Virus record (IMG/VR): IMGVR_UViG_3300035698_009718
Span: 1-32,631 of that record
Origin: a virus
Length of the DNA: 32,631 bases
Reading direction: 5' to 3' (one strand)
Positions 6,996 through 14,370 of this stretch are shown here, in pieces; positions within the stretch are counted from its first letter, which is position 1; the number at the start of each line of letters is the position of its first letter. Both the position numbers and the translations under genes were made by a program. The notes beneath the pieces were generated by a model. The model ran no database searches, was not told where the DNA came from, and was given only the letters and a program-made list of their open reading frames with translations.

Positions 6996-7036
6996 CGCCA
7001 GGATTCCAGAACACCGGATTCCTGGCGTTTTTTTTT
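6996..7036 (+). terminator. Intrinsic terminator after the terminase cluster
   Basis: The stem CGCCAGGA (6996-7003) pairs with TCCTGGCG (7020-7027). After a single T-T mismatch, 3 more base pairs (TCC/GGA) close an 8-nt loop. Nine consecutive Ts follow (7028-7036). This is a strong Rho-independent terminator. It lies in the only sizeable non-coding gap of the first 7 kb (6909-7057), where no other gene and no convincing promoter were seen. Confidence 0.9.
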
Positions 7037-7057
7037 AAACTATTTGGGGTGGCAAGA

Positions 7058-7258
7058 ATGGCGAAGAGAGAGAAAATAAAGCTGTTAAAGGTTGTCGGGC
7101 GTGAAGTAATCATAAATGGTGCTGGAGTGGGTGGCGCCGGAGCAATACTATACGGGACGTGGCAGATATCTTCAATTGCGGGATGGATTGTGCTAGGTGT
7201 ATTCTTGGCTGGCGCAGCGGTATTAATGGAATCGAATAAAACGTCATTGAAGGGATAG
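7058..7258 (+). CDS. Small membrane protein
   Basis: This 66-residue protein has a basic N-terminus (MAKREKIKLLKVVGR) followed by two glycine/alanine-rich hydrophobic stretches (about 18-33 and 38-56) separated by a short turn. It is probably a two-span membrane hairpin. ATG 7058 is chosen because GGGGTGG sits just upstream; an in-frame GTG at 7049 is the alternative. It lies immediately before the portal gene. The size and hairpin layout would also fit a holin-like protein, but nothing specific shows that and no lysis genes are near. Confidence 0.6.
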   Translation: MAKREKIKLLKVVGREVIINGAGVGGAGAILYGTWQISSIAGWIVLGVFLAGAAVLMESNKTSLKG

Positions 7259-7269
7259 GAAAACGTTTA

Positions 7270-8538
7270 ATGAGTCTTTTTACACCTTTATTCTCAAAGC
7301 GTTCTTATGCCCCGGACGACGATTATTGGTATAGGCCAGTCGGGAGCGGAACAACGTCTGCTGGCGCCCGGGTAGACGCGACGACAGCACAGAACTGTGC
7401 AACTGTTCTCGCGTGTTCCCGTGTGTTGACCGAGACGATGGCATCGTTGCCGCTGTTTGTTTATCGTCAAGACGGCAAGGTGAGAGAAAAAGCAAAGCGT
7501 CACCCCCTTTATAATGTTTTGCACCATAGGGCAAATAGGCATCTGACAAGCTTTAATTGGAGAGAATTTGTACTTCTTGACCTGATATTCCGTGGGCGGC
7601 ACTTTTCGCAGATTGTTCGAACGGTCGCCACGGACCCCACGGTAGGATACGAAGGAAGCGTCAAGGAATTGTGGCCGCTTTGTTTTACAAAAATGGAGGT
7701 CAAATACGACGAGCAGGGGAATCTTCGTTATATCTATACGAAAAGCCCCGGTGAGATCGTAACCCTGTTGCCGTCTGAGGTCTTGGACATTATCGGCCCA
7801 ATGGGCGGGAAATCAATAATTGATCTTGCCAGAGAAGGAATAGGGCTTGCGCTGGCAACCGAAGAATACGGCTCGCGCTTTTTCGGAAATGATGCGCGAC
7901 CGGGGATGGTACTCGAACATCCGGGGTCACTTGGGGATAAAGGTATGGAGCACTTGCGAGATTCGTGGGAGGAGCACCATTCTGGCACCGCGAACTCCCA
8001 CAAACCTGCGATATTAGAGGAGGGAATGACGGCTCATATTATTGGAGTCTCCCCTGAGAATGCCCAATTTCTTGAGACGCGGAAATATCAGAGAGCAGAA
8101 ATCGCGGGGTGGCATAGAGTTCCTTTACACATGATCGGCGACACGGAACATGCTATTAAGGCAAATATCGAACATTTGGGAATTGAATTCTCAACACACA
8201 CGGCAAAACCGTGGGCGGTGCGCATAGAGCAGGCGTTAAAGAAGTCGTTTTTCCCGACCGAGAGGTATTACGCGGAGTTTGAACTTGCTGGCTTGATGCG
8301 GGGTGATTCGGCGGCACAAGCGACATATCTTGGAAAGGGTATTACGAGTAGCTTTTTGACGCCAAACGAGGCGCGACAGAAACTTAATCTAAATCCGATG
8401 GGTCCCGATGCTGACAAATTGCTGGCGCAGGGCGCGATGATAAGCCTTTCGAATGCCGTGAAGCAGCAACCTGCGGCGTCTGGGGCGTTGGCGAAAAAGA
8501 CACCTGATGATAATGAACAAGATTCCGATAGCGAATAG
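7270..8538 (+). CDS. Phage portal protein, HK97 family
   Basis: This 422-residue protein forms the dodecameric ring through which DNA enters and leaves the head. Family signatures are clear: the TTAQNCATVLACSRVLTETM helix near the N-terminus, ASLPLFVYRQDGKVREKAKR, the HPLYNVLHHRANRHLTSFNW segment, and the C-terminal FLTPNEARQKLNLNPMGPDADKLL region, typical of Phage_portal proteins. The length is usual for the family. SD AAGGGATAGGAAA precedes ATG 7270. The portal-protease-capsid order downstream is the standard HK97 arrangement. Confidence 0.95.
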   Translation: MSLFTPLFSKRSYAPDDDYWYRPVGSGTTSAGARVDATTAQNCATVLACSRVLTETMASLPLFVYRQDGKVREKAKRHPLYNVLHHRANRHLTSFNWREFVLLDLIFRGRHFSQIVRTVATDPTVGYEGSVKELWPLCFTKMEVKYDEQGNLRYIYTKSPGEIVTLLPSEVLDIIGPMGGKSIIDLAREGIGLALATEEYGSRFFGNDARPGMVLEHPGSLGDKGMEHLRDSWEEHHSGTANSHKPAILEEGMTAHIIGVSPENAQFLETRKYQRAEIAGWHRVPLHMIGDTEHAIKANIEHLGIEFSTHTAKPWAVRIEQALKKSFFPTERYYAEFELAGLMRGDSAAQATYLGKGITSSFLTPNEARQKLNLNPMGPDADKLLAQGAMISLSNAVKQQPAASGALAKKTPDDNEQDSDSE

Positions 8539-8570
8539 CAAGTACGCATTTTGAACAGGAGGACTAAGTA

Positions 8571-9626
8571 ATGCCAATAGAAAAAGACTACGAGAGCGAC
8601 GAAAAGCAGATAAAACATCAAGCAATCCCGATAGAGCGACGAGCGCTATCAATTTCTGACATTCGCACAAGCACAGAGGAAGATGATGAAAATGTCGGGG
8701 TGATTACGGGTTACGCCGCGGTGTTCGAGACGGAAGCCCTTGATAAGCTGGGGCGCGCAGAGAAAATTCGGCAAGGAGCTTTCAAAAAGACATTAAAGGA
8801 GCAACCGGATATCAAGGTGTTATTCAATCACGATACCAGTAAAATCCTTGCTCGCACAAGCAATGGCACCCTTGATATCGCCGAAGACAAGAGAGGATTA
8901 AAATTTACTGCGAGACTTAATTTATTGGTTTCATGGGCGAAGGACGCCTACGAGGCGATCAAATCTGGACTCATTGACCAAGTATCATTCGGATTCCAAG
9001 TGATCAAGGATGACGCCAAAATAATTTATCCAAATAAAGGCGAAGGCGGGGAAGGTCGCCGACTACGGGAACTGACTGAGATCAGACTATTTGAAATAAG
9101 CCCAGTTACCTTCCCGTTTTATCCCACAACCTCGGTAAAAGTCGATGTTGCTCTTCGTCATTTCCTTCAGCGAGCGCATGTTCCAGAAGATAAAATCGTG
9201 CGAGCTATCGGATGCTTGAGAGATAAAAACGAGGAGCCGCCACCGAAAGAAACAGATCAGGCAGTGTCGGAAGATGAAAGCGATACTGCCACCGAAAAGT
9301 CGGAGGCTGAAGCAGAAATAGAAGCGGAAGCAGAAAAAGAAGTGGGAGATGAGTCGAATACTGACGAGGAAGATGCCGAGCCGGACGTCGATACAACTGA
9401 CGACCACTCGGATTCAAATATTGCCGAGCCGAGTTCTGATTCTCACTCTGTAGAGATTGAACACGAACAATCAGATACGTCCGAGCCGGGTGGAGACATA
9501 GCCCACTCTGAAGGAGATGTAAAGAAGACCGCCTCGCGGGAGCTGTTGTCAGACGCACTATGGCGTGCGCGGCAGGCGCGCGGGCGAGAAAAACGATTTT
9601 TCAAAAAGGAGAGTGACGAACAATGA
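8571..9626 (+). CDS. HK97-type prohead protease (peptidase S78) with long acidic C-terminal extension
   Basis: A 351-residue maturation protease that trims the capsid protein's scaffolding domain. The serine protease core occupies about 20-205: GYAAVF, the catalytic histidine in LFNHD (H87), the serine in QVSFGF (S139), and the LFEISPVTFPF strand. Beyond about residue 225 lies a low-complexity acidic and serine-rich stretch (repeated EAEAE, DTTDD, SEP) ending in a basic segment (RQARGREKRFFKK). This makes the protein longer than a bare S78 protease and suggests a fused scaffold-like tail. SD AGGAGG precedes ATG 8571. The stop overlaps the capsid gene start (ATGA). Confidence 0.9.
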   Translation: MPIEKDYESDEKQIKHQAIPIERRALSISDIRTSTEEDDENVGVITGYAAVFETEALDKLGRAEKIRQGAFKKTLKEQPDIKVLFNHDTSKILARTSNGTLDIAEDKRGLKFTARLNLLVSWAKDAYEAIKSGLIDQVSFGFQVIKDDAKIIYPNKGEGGEGRRLRELTEIRLFEISPVTFPFYPTTSVKVDVALRHFLQRAHVPEDKIVRAIGCLRDKNEEPPPKETDQAVSEDESDTATEKSEAEAEIEAEAEKEVGDESNTDEEDAEPDVDTTDDHSDSNIAEPSSDSHSVEIEHEQSDTSEPGGDIAHSEGDVKKTASRELLSDALWRARQARGREKRFFKKESDEQ

Positions 9627-10951
9627 GCACAAGAAAAGCACAGCGCGCAGAGCTCGGAAGTGTACTAAGCGAAGTTGAGCAAATCACTAATGAGGCTCTA
9701 GAAGAAACACGGGAGTTGTCAAAACAGGAATATGGGCGCATAAACGACCTGTTGGAAAGAGAAGCGCAGCTCGAGTTGTTACTTAAGCAAGGCGAGCGCA
9801 TTGACAAGGCAAGGGACTTCGCCGGCGGGGCAAGGTCAACGCCAATCACTGACGGGACTGGCATCACGGCGGGAAGTTCGCCATCGTATCGGTCTGAGAA
9901 CCCCACAGAGTTTCGGGGGATGGGTGGATTTTTGCAGGCGGTTCATACCGCCCAACTCAATCCGTCTGGTATGGACAGCCGGCTCCGGGATCAACAGAAA
10001 CGGGCTACTGGTTTGTCTGAAGGGGTACCCGCCGACGGTGGCTTCCTCGTGCAGACAGACCTCTCAAGCAAGTTGCTTCAACTGACCTTCGAGACGGGTA
10101 TTCTTGCCTCGAAGTGTGATCGGCTGAAAATCAGCAATACTGCGAATGCAATGAAAATCCCTGGCGTGGATGAAACAAGCCGAGCGGATGGAAGTCGAAT
10201 GGGTGGAGTTCGGGCATATTGGAAAAATGAGGCTCAGGCCAAAGTGGCGTCACAGCCCAGTTTTCGGCAAATCGAGCTGAACCTGAACAAGCTGATCGGG
10301 CTTTGCTATACCACGGACGAATTGCTGCAAGATACTGTTGCGTTGGAGTCGTGGCTTATGTCCGCGTTCCCGAACGAATTCGGGTTCAAAATCGACGACG
10401 GAATTATCAACGGCAATGGCGGCGGGCAGCCACTTGGGATAATGAATAGCGGGGCGTTGGTTACGGTTGCAAAAGAAGCTGGTCAAGCGGCAACCACCAT
10501 TATCTATGATAACGTGTTAAAGATGTGGACTCGCATGATCGCGTCGTCTCGCAAGAACGCGGTGTGGTATATAAATCAGGACTGCGAGATGCAATTGCAC
10601 ACGATGACCATGCCGATAGGCACGGCGGGGACGGCGGTATATCTACCTCCAGGAGGCGCGTCTGATGTGCCTTACTCTAGGCTATTTGGCCGACCAGTCT
10701 TGCCGATTGAACAGTGCCAGACGCTGGGAACGACCGGGGATATTATTCTTGCCGACTTGTCGCAATATTATTTGGCGGACAAAGCTGGCATTCAGAGCGA
10801 TTCCTCGATCCACGTTAAGTTCGTAGAGGACGAGACGGCTTTCCGCTTCGTCTACAGGGCTGACGGACAACCGAAATTGGCATCCGCTATAACGCCATAC
10901 AAGGGCAATGATGATATTTCGCCGTTTGTGGCGCTCGCGGAGCGGGCATAA
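9623..10951 (+). CDS. Major capsid protein, HK97 fold
   Basis: This 442-residue shell protein has an N-terminal helical, charged segment (about 1-70, with EVEQITNEALEETRELSKQE) resembling the delta/scaffold domain, expected to be removed by the upstream protease. The remainder matches Phage_capsid: GVPADGGFLVQTDLS, the YWKNEAQAK E-loop region, KLIGLCYTTDELLQD, the GNGGGQPLGIM motif and the C-terminal FRFVYRADGQPKLASAITPYKG. It overlaps the protease gene by 4 nt, implying coupled expression. A hairpin follows at 10979. Confidence 0.95.
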   Translation: MSTRKAQRAELGSVLSEVEQITNEALEETRELSKQEYGRINDLLEREAQLELLLKQGERIDKARDFAGGARSTPITDGTGITAGSSPSYRSENPTEFRGMGGFLQAVHTAQLNPSGMDSRLRDQQKRATGLSEGVPADGGFLVQTDLSSKLLQLTFETGILASKCDRLKISNTANAMKIPGVDETSRADGSRMGGVRAYWKNEAQAKVASQPSFRQIELNLNKLIGLCYTTDELLQDTVALESWLMSAFPNEFGFKIDDGIINGNGGGQPLGIMNSGALVTVAKEAGQAATTIIYDNVLKMWTRMIASSRKNAVWYINQDCEMQLHTMTMPIGTAGTAVYLPPGGASDVPYSRLFGRPVLPIEQCQTLGTTGDIILADLSQYYLADKAGIQSDSSIHVKFVEDETAFRFVYRADGQPKLASAITPYKGNDDISPFVALAERA

Positions 10952-10978
10952 GTAGTTTTAAGTGCGTTTTACGAATAG

Positions 10979-11006
10979 CGGGGCATGACATCAATATCGT
11001 GCCCCG
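10979..11006 (+). terminator. Hairpin after the major capsid gene (weak terminator or processing site)
   Basis: CGGGGCA (10979-10985) pairs with TGCCCCG (11000-11006). It extends inward by three pairs including one G-T, leaving an 8-nt loop. The sequence after it (TAAGTTTCTGTAAATTTTA) is T-rich but without a clean run, so termination would be partial at best. Its position just after the capsid gene fits mRNA stabilisation or partial termination tuning expression. Confidence 0.6.
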
Positions 11007-11041
11007 TAAGTTTCTGTAAATTTTAGTTTGGAGGTGTACTA

Positions 11042-11506
11042 ATGAAAGGTTTTAACATAGCCGAACAAGGGCACGTTGTCAATATGCTCGCGCCTATCGA
11101 TATTGGCGGAGGTGCAAAAACATCCGACAGGGTATCTATGGAGGGTCACGCGAAGATACAGGTAGTAATCACAATGGGCGTGGTCGGGAACGATACGACC
11201 GTCACCTTTTATGAATCGACTACTGAGGCTGGCGGAAGCGAAGACGCGATTGGCACAGTATACTACTATCAGGAAACAACGGCTGATGGAGATACGCTCG
11301 CCGCCCGCACGTCCGGCGCGACAATTACGACAGGCACGAATAACAACACAACGATTGTTGTTGATATCGATGCCTCGTCGTTGACCGCTGATCATATTTA
11401 TGTTGGATTCAAGACCAGTGCTGCTGCTGCCGCTCTAATCAGCGCCGTGGGAATCCTTAGCGGTACTCGCTATCAATCTGGCATCACTGCCACTGCGATA
11501 GAATAG
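11042..11506 (+). CDS. Putative capsid-associated (decoration-like) protein
   Basis: This 154-residue protein follows the capsid gene with a strong SD (GGAGGTGTACTA). It is rich in Thr, Gly, Ala and alternating strands (KIQVVITMGVVGNDTTVTFYES, TIVVDIDASSL, YVGFKTSAAAAAL). This pattern suggests a beta-sandwich with no signal or membrane segment. Short beta-rich proteins at this position in HK97-type phages are frequently capsid decoration or head-associated proteins. No specific family can be named from sequence alone. Confidence 0.6.
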   Translation: MKGFNIAEQGHVVNMLAPIDIGGGAKTSDRVSMEGHAKIQVVITMGVVGNDTTVTFYESTTEAGGSEDAIGTVYYYQETTADGDTLAARTSGATITTGTNNNTTIVVDIDASSLTADHIYVGFKTSAAAAALISAVGILSGTRYQSGITATAIE

Positions 11507-11520
11507 TATCGACAAAGCTT

Positions 11521-11551
11521 TGGCGGCTGAGCTTTAACTGATCAACCGCCA
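11521..11551 (+). terminator. Weak hairpin between head surface genes
   Basis: TGGCGG (11521-11526) is complementary to CCGCCA (11546-11551), with a 19-nt loop and two further outward pairs possible. It is followed by a weak T-rich stretch (GACTTTCTATAA). It may be a partial terminator or RNA-stability element before the first lectin-like gene. It is less convincing than the hairpins after the two lectin-like copies. Confidence 0.4.
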
Positions 11552-11621
11552 GACTTTCTATAAGGCGGAACCACTGCCTTTGTCGGCTTGCCGGCACAAA
11601 CTACAAGTATGGAGGTTTATT

Positions 11622-12368
11622 ATGGCTGTAACGAATGTAGGTAGCAGATGGAGACATGGTTTTCTTGAGTTTTTTGACACGGTAACAAATCGCGTTATTG
11701 ATGTGGAAGCTCCCGTGAAGAAATTTGACGACTTCTTGGGTCCGGCAATTGATAACACAAATGATTGGAACGTTTCTGTTGTCGGGGCTGGAGCGGCAAC
11801 GGCGGATGCCGGTTGGATGACTATTACAACCGCCGCCGGAGATGACGACGACGTAGAAGTTGCATCCGAGCTGACATTCAACGGGACGAATTATATCGTA
11901 CTCGAAGCGCGATTGCGCAATGATGACGTTGCCAATAGTGCTGTTTGTGTCGGGTTGGTTGATGCAATCGCTTATGCCGCTGACACGTTGGCGGTAACAT
12001 ACGACAGCGATGCGTTGGTCACGACCGCTACTGACGGGGCGTGCTTCTTCCACGACAAAGACACTACGGGCGACACTTGGAGAGCGGTGTGCGTTGATTC
12101 CGATACCAACGGCGCCATTCTTGACACGACGGTCACGCCGGTTAATTCCCAAATTCAGAACTTTCGAATTAGGATTAACGCTAGCGGCTTTTGCGACTTC
12201 TGGTTTTCAACGGGCACGGCGGCGTTGGAGCATCTTGGCGAAGACATTCTTATTGGTGTTACGCCGGGCGTGTCTCTGTGCGCTTATGTCGGGTATATGA
12301 CGAGAGAAACCGCTGCAAACACGTGTGATGTAGACTTCATGCGTGTATGGGGTGGCAAGATCGATTGA
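11622..12368 (+). CDS. Lectin-like (concanavalin A-type) head surface protein, copy 1
   Basis: This 248-residue, beta-rich protein begins MAVTNVGSRWRHGFLEFFDT, continues KKFDDFLG and ends CDVDFMRVWGG. The layout of FDDFLG, an internal ARLRNDD stretch, CFFHD, a RIRINASGFCDFWF strand and a closing DVDFMRVWG recalls concanavalin-like jelly-roll proteins often encoded beside phage capsid genes. A role as a head surface or sugar-binding decoration protein is inference. ATG 11622 is preferred over an upstream in-frame start because GGAGG lies just ahead of it. The second copy follows directly, about 85% identical by manual alignment. A terminator-like hairpin follows. Confidence 0.65.
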   Translation: MAVTNVGSRWRHGFLEFFDTVTNRVIDVEAPVKKFDDFLGPAIDNTNDWNVSVVGAGAATADAGWMTITTAAGDDDDVEVASELTFNGTNYIVLEARLRNDDVANSAVCVGLVDAIAYAADTLAVTYDSDALVTTATDGACFFHDKDTTGDTWRAVCVDSDTNGAILDTTVTPVNSQIQNFRIRINASGFCDFWFSTGTAALEHLGEDILIGVTPGVSLCAYVGYMTRETAANTCDVDFMRVWGGKID

Positions 12369-12377
12369 TCGGTTTAT

Positions 12378-12406
12378 GGGGGCGGCTCGTTTCGCCCTCA
12401 CTTTTT
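12378..12406 (+). terminator. Intrinsic terminator-like hairpin after lectin-like copy 1
   Basis: GGGGGCG (12378-12384) pairs with CGCCCTC (12393-12399), including one G-T pair, with an 8-nt loop. It is followed by AC and five Ts (12402-12406). The stem plus short T-run is compatible with partial Rho-independent termination between the two duplicated genes. Confidence 0.65.
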
Positions 12407-12469
12407 ATAAGGCGGAACCACTGCCTTTGTCAGCTTGGCTGGCACAAACTACAAGTATGGAGGTTTATT

Positions 12470-13216
12470 ATGGCTGTAACGAATGTAGGTAGCAGATGGA
12501 GACATGGTTTTCTTGAGTTTTTTGACACGGTAACAAACCGTGTTATTGATGCGAAAGCTCCCGTGACGAAGTTCGACGATTTCTTGGGGCTGGCGATTGA
12601 TAGCACAAATGATTGGAACGTAGCCGCAGTCAATGGTGGGACGGCAACGGCGGATGCCGGTTGGATGATTTTGACAAGTGGTGCCGCAAATGACGACAAT
12701 GTAGAAGTCGCGTCCGAGCTGACGTTCAACGGGACTAATTCTATAGTATTTGAAGCGCGATTGCGCAATGATGACGTTGCCAATAGCGCTGTTTGTGTCG
12801 GATTAGTTGATGCAATCACCTATGGCGCTGACCAGTTGGCGATAAGTTATGCTGGTGATACGTTGGTCACAAACGCGAGTGACGGAGCTTGTTTCTTCCA
12901 TGATACAGACACTACGACCGACACTTGGAGAGCGGTGTGCGTTGATTCCGATACCAACGGCGCCATTCTTGACACGACGGTCACGCCGGTTAATTCCCAA
13001 ATTCAGAACTTTCGAATTAGGATTAACGCTAGTGGCTTTTGCGACTTCTGGTTTTCAACGGGCACGGCGGCGTTGGAGCATCTTGGCGAAGACATTCTTA
13101 TTGGCGTAACGCCGGGTACATCGCTGTGTGCTTATGTCGGGTATATCACGAGAGAAGGCTTTGTAAACACGTGTGATGTAGATTTCATGCGTGTATGGGG
13201 TGGCAGGATCGACTGA
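12470..13216 (+). CDS. Lectin-like (concanavalin A-type) head surface protein, copy 2
   Basis: This 248-residue paralog of the preceding gene has the same start (MAVTNVGSRW) and end (CDVDFMRVWGG) and an identical SD. Residues about 147-212 are identical in both copies. Differences cluster at about 28-33, 52-75 and 116-138, as expected for surface loops or strands under different selection. Like copy 1, it is probably a virion surface beta-sandwich that may bind glycans. A strong terminator follows at 13240. Confidence 0.65.
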   Translation: MAVTNVGSRWRHGFLEFFDTVTNRVIDAKAPVTKFDDFLGLAIDSTNDWNVAAVNGGTATADAGWMILTSGAANDDNVEVASELTFNGTNSIVFEARLRNDDVANSAVCVGLVDAITYGADQLAISYAGDTLVTNASDGACFFHDTDTTTDTWRAVCVDSDTNGAILDTTVTPVNSQIQNFRIRINASGFCDFWFSTGTAALEHLGEDILIGVTPGTSLCAYVGYITREGFVNTCDVDFMRVWGGRID

Positions 13217-13239
13217 TCGGTTTATGGTACCCAAGTACG

Positions 13240-13279
13240 GTTGGCGGGGTGGGAACTTTTCGCCTCGCCAACATTTTTT
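13240..13279 (+). terminator. Intrinsic terminator after lectin-like copy 2
   Basis: GTTGGCG (13240-13246) pairs with CGCCAAC (13266-13272). Three more inner pairs including one G-T are possible. After one A come six Ts (13274-13279). This is a good Rho-independent terminator, yet head and neck genes continue downstream in the same direction without an obvious promoter. Read-through or antitermination is therefore implied. Confidence 0.8.
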
Positions 13280-13302
13280 CAGTTCTGCTATAGGAGAATA
13301 CG

Positions 13303-13638
13303 ATGGGACAATACACACCGTATATTTTTGACAACTCGACAGGCACAGGCGTATTGGCTGTAAGCTTTGACCCGAATGTGAACTTCATCCTTGTTGCCGT
13401 TAAACTTCATCTTTCTACAGCCGGAGATGCCTCGGACACATTTACAATTACGGCGGACTCTACAGAGGGAGCCGCTTACGACATCTTGCTTCTAAGCCAG
13501 AGCATGAGCGCCGAGACTGATGTTTTGTGGACGCCCGACTTGCTGCCATTCAAGAAAGATGACAAACTTCTGTTTGGCATGACCCGTGCGTCTGGAGTAA
13601 CCTGGGGCTTGGAAATAGTTTACAGAGAAGAAGCTTGA
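13303..13638 (+). CDS. Conserved-looking head-region beta protein
   Basis: This 111-residue protein has SD TAGGAGAATACG. Strand-rich segments (FILVAVKLHLST, TFTITADSTEG, YDILLLSQSMSAETDVLWTP, DKLLFGMTR, WGLEIVYREE) indicate a compact beta-sandwich. The pattern of a Y-D-x-x-L-x-S-Q-x-M-S stretch and a C-terminal G-L-E-I-x-Y recurs in small phage virion proteins near capsid genes. No exact function is known. It is probably a head accessory or fibre-anchoring protein, by context. Confidence 0.6.
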   Translation: MGQYTPYIFDNSTGTGVLAVSFDPNVNFILVAVKLHLSTAGDASDTFTITADSTEGAAYDILLLSQSMSAETDVLWTPDLLPFKKDDKLLFGMTRASGVTWGLEIVYREEA

Positions 13639-13656
13639 TAACGGAGGGGTGGCGCA

Positions 13657-13944
13657 ATGACTGAATATCGTGTATCAGGCATACCGGTTATAGAGCTAAC
13701 TCCGGGCGTGTCAATTGATGGGGCGGCGATTCAAGACGACACAATACTGGATGCCTCTCCCGATTGGGGCACTGGGACTAATCAAATCAGCGCGGCTGAT
13801 CTACCAATAGCCGATGCTGGCGCATATTATGCTGGAGCCGAGGTTGAGACAGCATTGCTCGAAAACTCTTACGGTAGCAACGCACTTCTGCACGGCGATG
13901 AAGACGGGCGTAGACCAAGCTGGCGCGGGAGCGGCGGCGGGTGA
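13657..13944 (+). CDS. Head-fibre-like protein, apparently truncated by a frameshift
   Basis: This 95-residue product has DLPIADAGAYYAGAEVETALLE (split here: DLPIADAGAYYAG, then AEVETALLE), a pattern common in phage fibre and head-fibre proteins. It then ends in an atypical arginine/glycine-rich tail (RRPSWRGSGGG). The overlapping +1 frame encodes TGVDQAGAGAAAGELW, which looks like the natural continuation of such proteins. I therefore suspect a frameshift near 13890-13940, either programmed, mutational or a sequencing error. SD ACGGAGGGG precedes ATG 13657. Confidence 0.55.
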   Translation: MTEYRVSGIPVIELTPGVSIDGAAIQDDTILDASPDWGTGTNQISAADLPIADAGAYYAGAEVETALLENSYGSNALLHGDEDGRRPSWRGSGGG

Positions 13945-13993
13945 GCTTTGGGCAGATTCAAATGATGAGTATACGGTAAAACTGGGTCAGTAA
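13898..13993 (+). pseudogene. Out-of-frame continuation of the head-fibre-like gene
   Basis: In the +1 frame relative to 13657, codons read MKTGVDQAGAGAAAGELW and then ADSNDEYTVKLGQ before TAA 13991-13993. The GAGAAAGELW pattern is typical of phage virion fibre proteins. No SD precedes ATG 13898. This frame is open upstream past 13862, so a shift anywhere there would fuse it to the preceding gene. The fused product would be about 110 residues. Confidence 0.45.
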
Positions 13994-14007
13994 AGGAGTG
14001 AAGTCAA

Positions 14008-14370
14008 ATGAGTGAAAGCAGAAACACGATACAGGTCAGAATGATTAAATCTTGGCGTGGGCATCCGCGCGGCAAAGTCATCGTCACTAATGATGTGGTG
14101 GCAAAGGCTCTTGTCTTAAATGGCGATGCCGAGTTTACACGGCAGCCAGCCAAGCCGAGTGGCAGACCGCCAAAGAGAGAAGTCGCGGCTATGGCTGTTC
14201 CAGAGAGAGCTACGCACGAGCAACCAAAACCTCGCGAACGTGAGGCGGTTGTGGAAGGCGCAGAAAAGACTGACGAAGATATTAACGAAGAAAGCGAAAG
14301 TGAAAGCCATGCGAAACAAGAAAATCCCGTTAAAAAGAATAAACGCAATCGCCGGAAGAGCAATACCTAG
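14008..14370 (+). CDS. Hypothetical head-region protein with basic/acidic low-complexity tail
   Basis: This 120-residue protein has a small beta-type N-terminal module (about 5-46: IQVRMIKSWRGHPRGKVIV, then ALVLNGDAEF), reminiscent of short phage proteins that end in a KG-x-A-E-like strand. From about 47 onward it is proline- and charge-rich and disordered, with alternating acidic (TDEDINEESESES) and basic (KKNKRNRRK) runs. SD AAAGGAG precedes ATG 14008. It overlaps the following gene by 62 nt in another frame. Function is unknown. Confidence 0.55.
   Translation: MSESRNTIQVRMIKSWRGHPRGKVIVTNDVVAKALVLNGDAEFTRQPAKPSGRPPKREVAAMAVPERATHEQPKPREREAVVEGAEKTDEDINEESESESHAKQENPVKKNKRNRRKSNT

Larger units (their letters stand above)
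11559..13216 (+). repeat. Tandem duplication of leader plus lectin-like gene (two units of about 848 bp)
   Basis: Unit 1 (11559-12368) and unit 2 (12406-13216) start with the same leader (TATAAGGCGGAACCACTGCC) and continue through a shared SD (TATGGAGGTTTATT) into genes of identical length. The leaders differ by a one-base indel and a few substitutions. Long blocks in the second half of the genes are identical at DNA level (for example around 12077-12190 and 12925-13038). The middle parts have diverged. Confidence 0.95.

Noticed and set aside
8268-8670. Reverse-strand frames across the portal and protease genes
   Set aside because: They are antisense shadows of strong coding genes, with no SD, motif or independent support; the same holds for all other reverse-strand frames.
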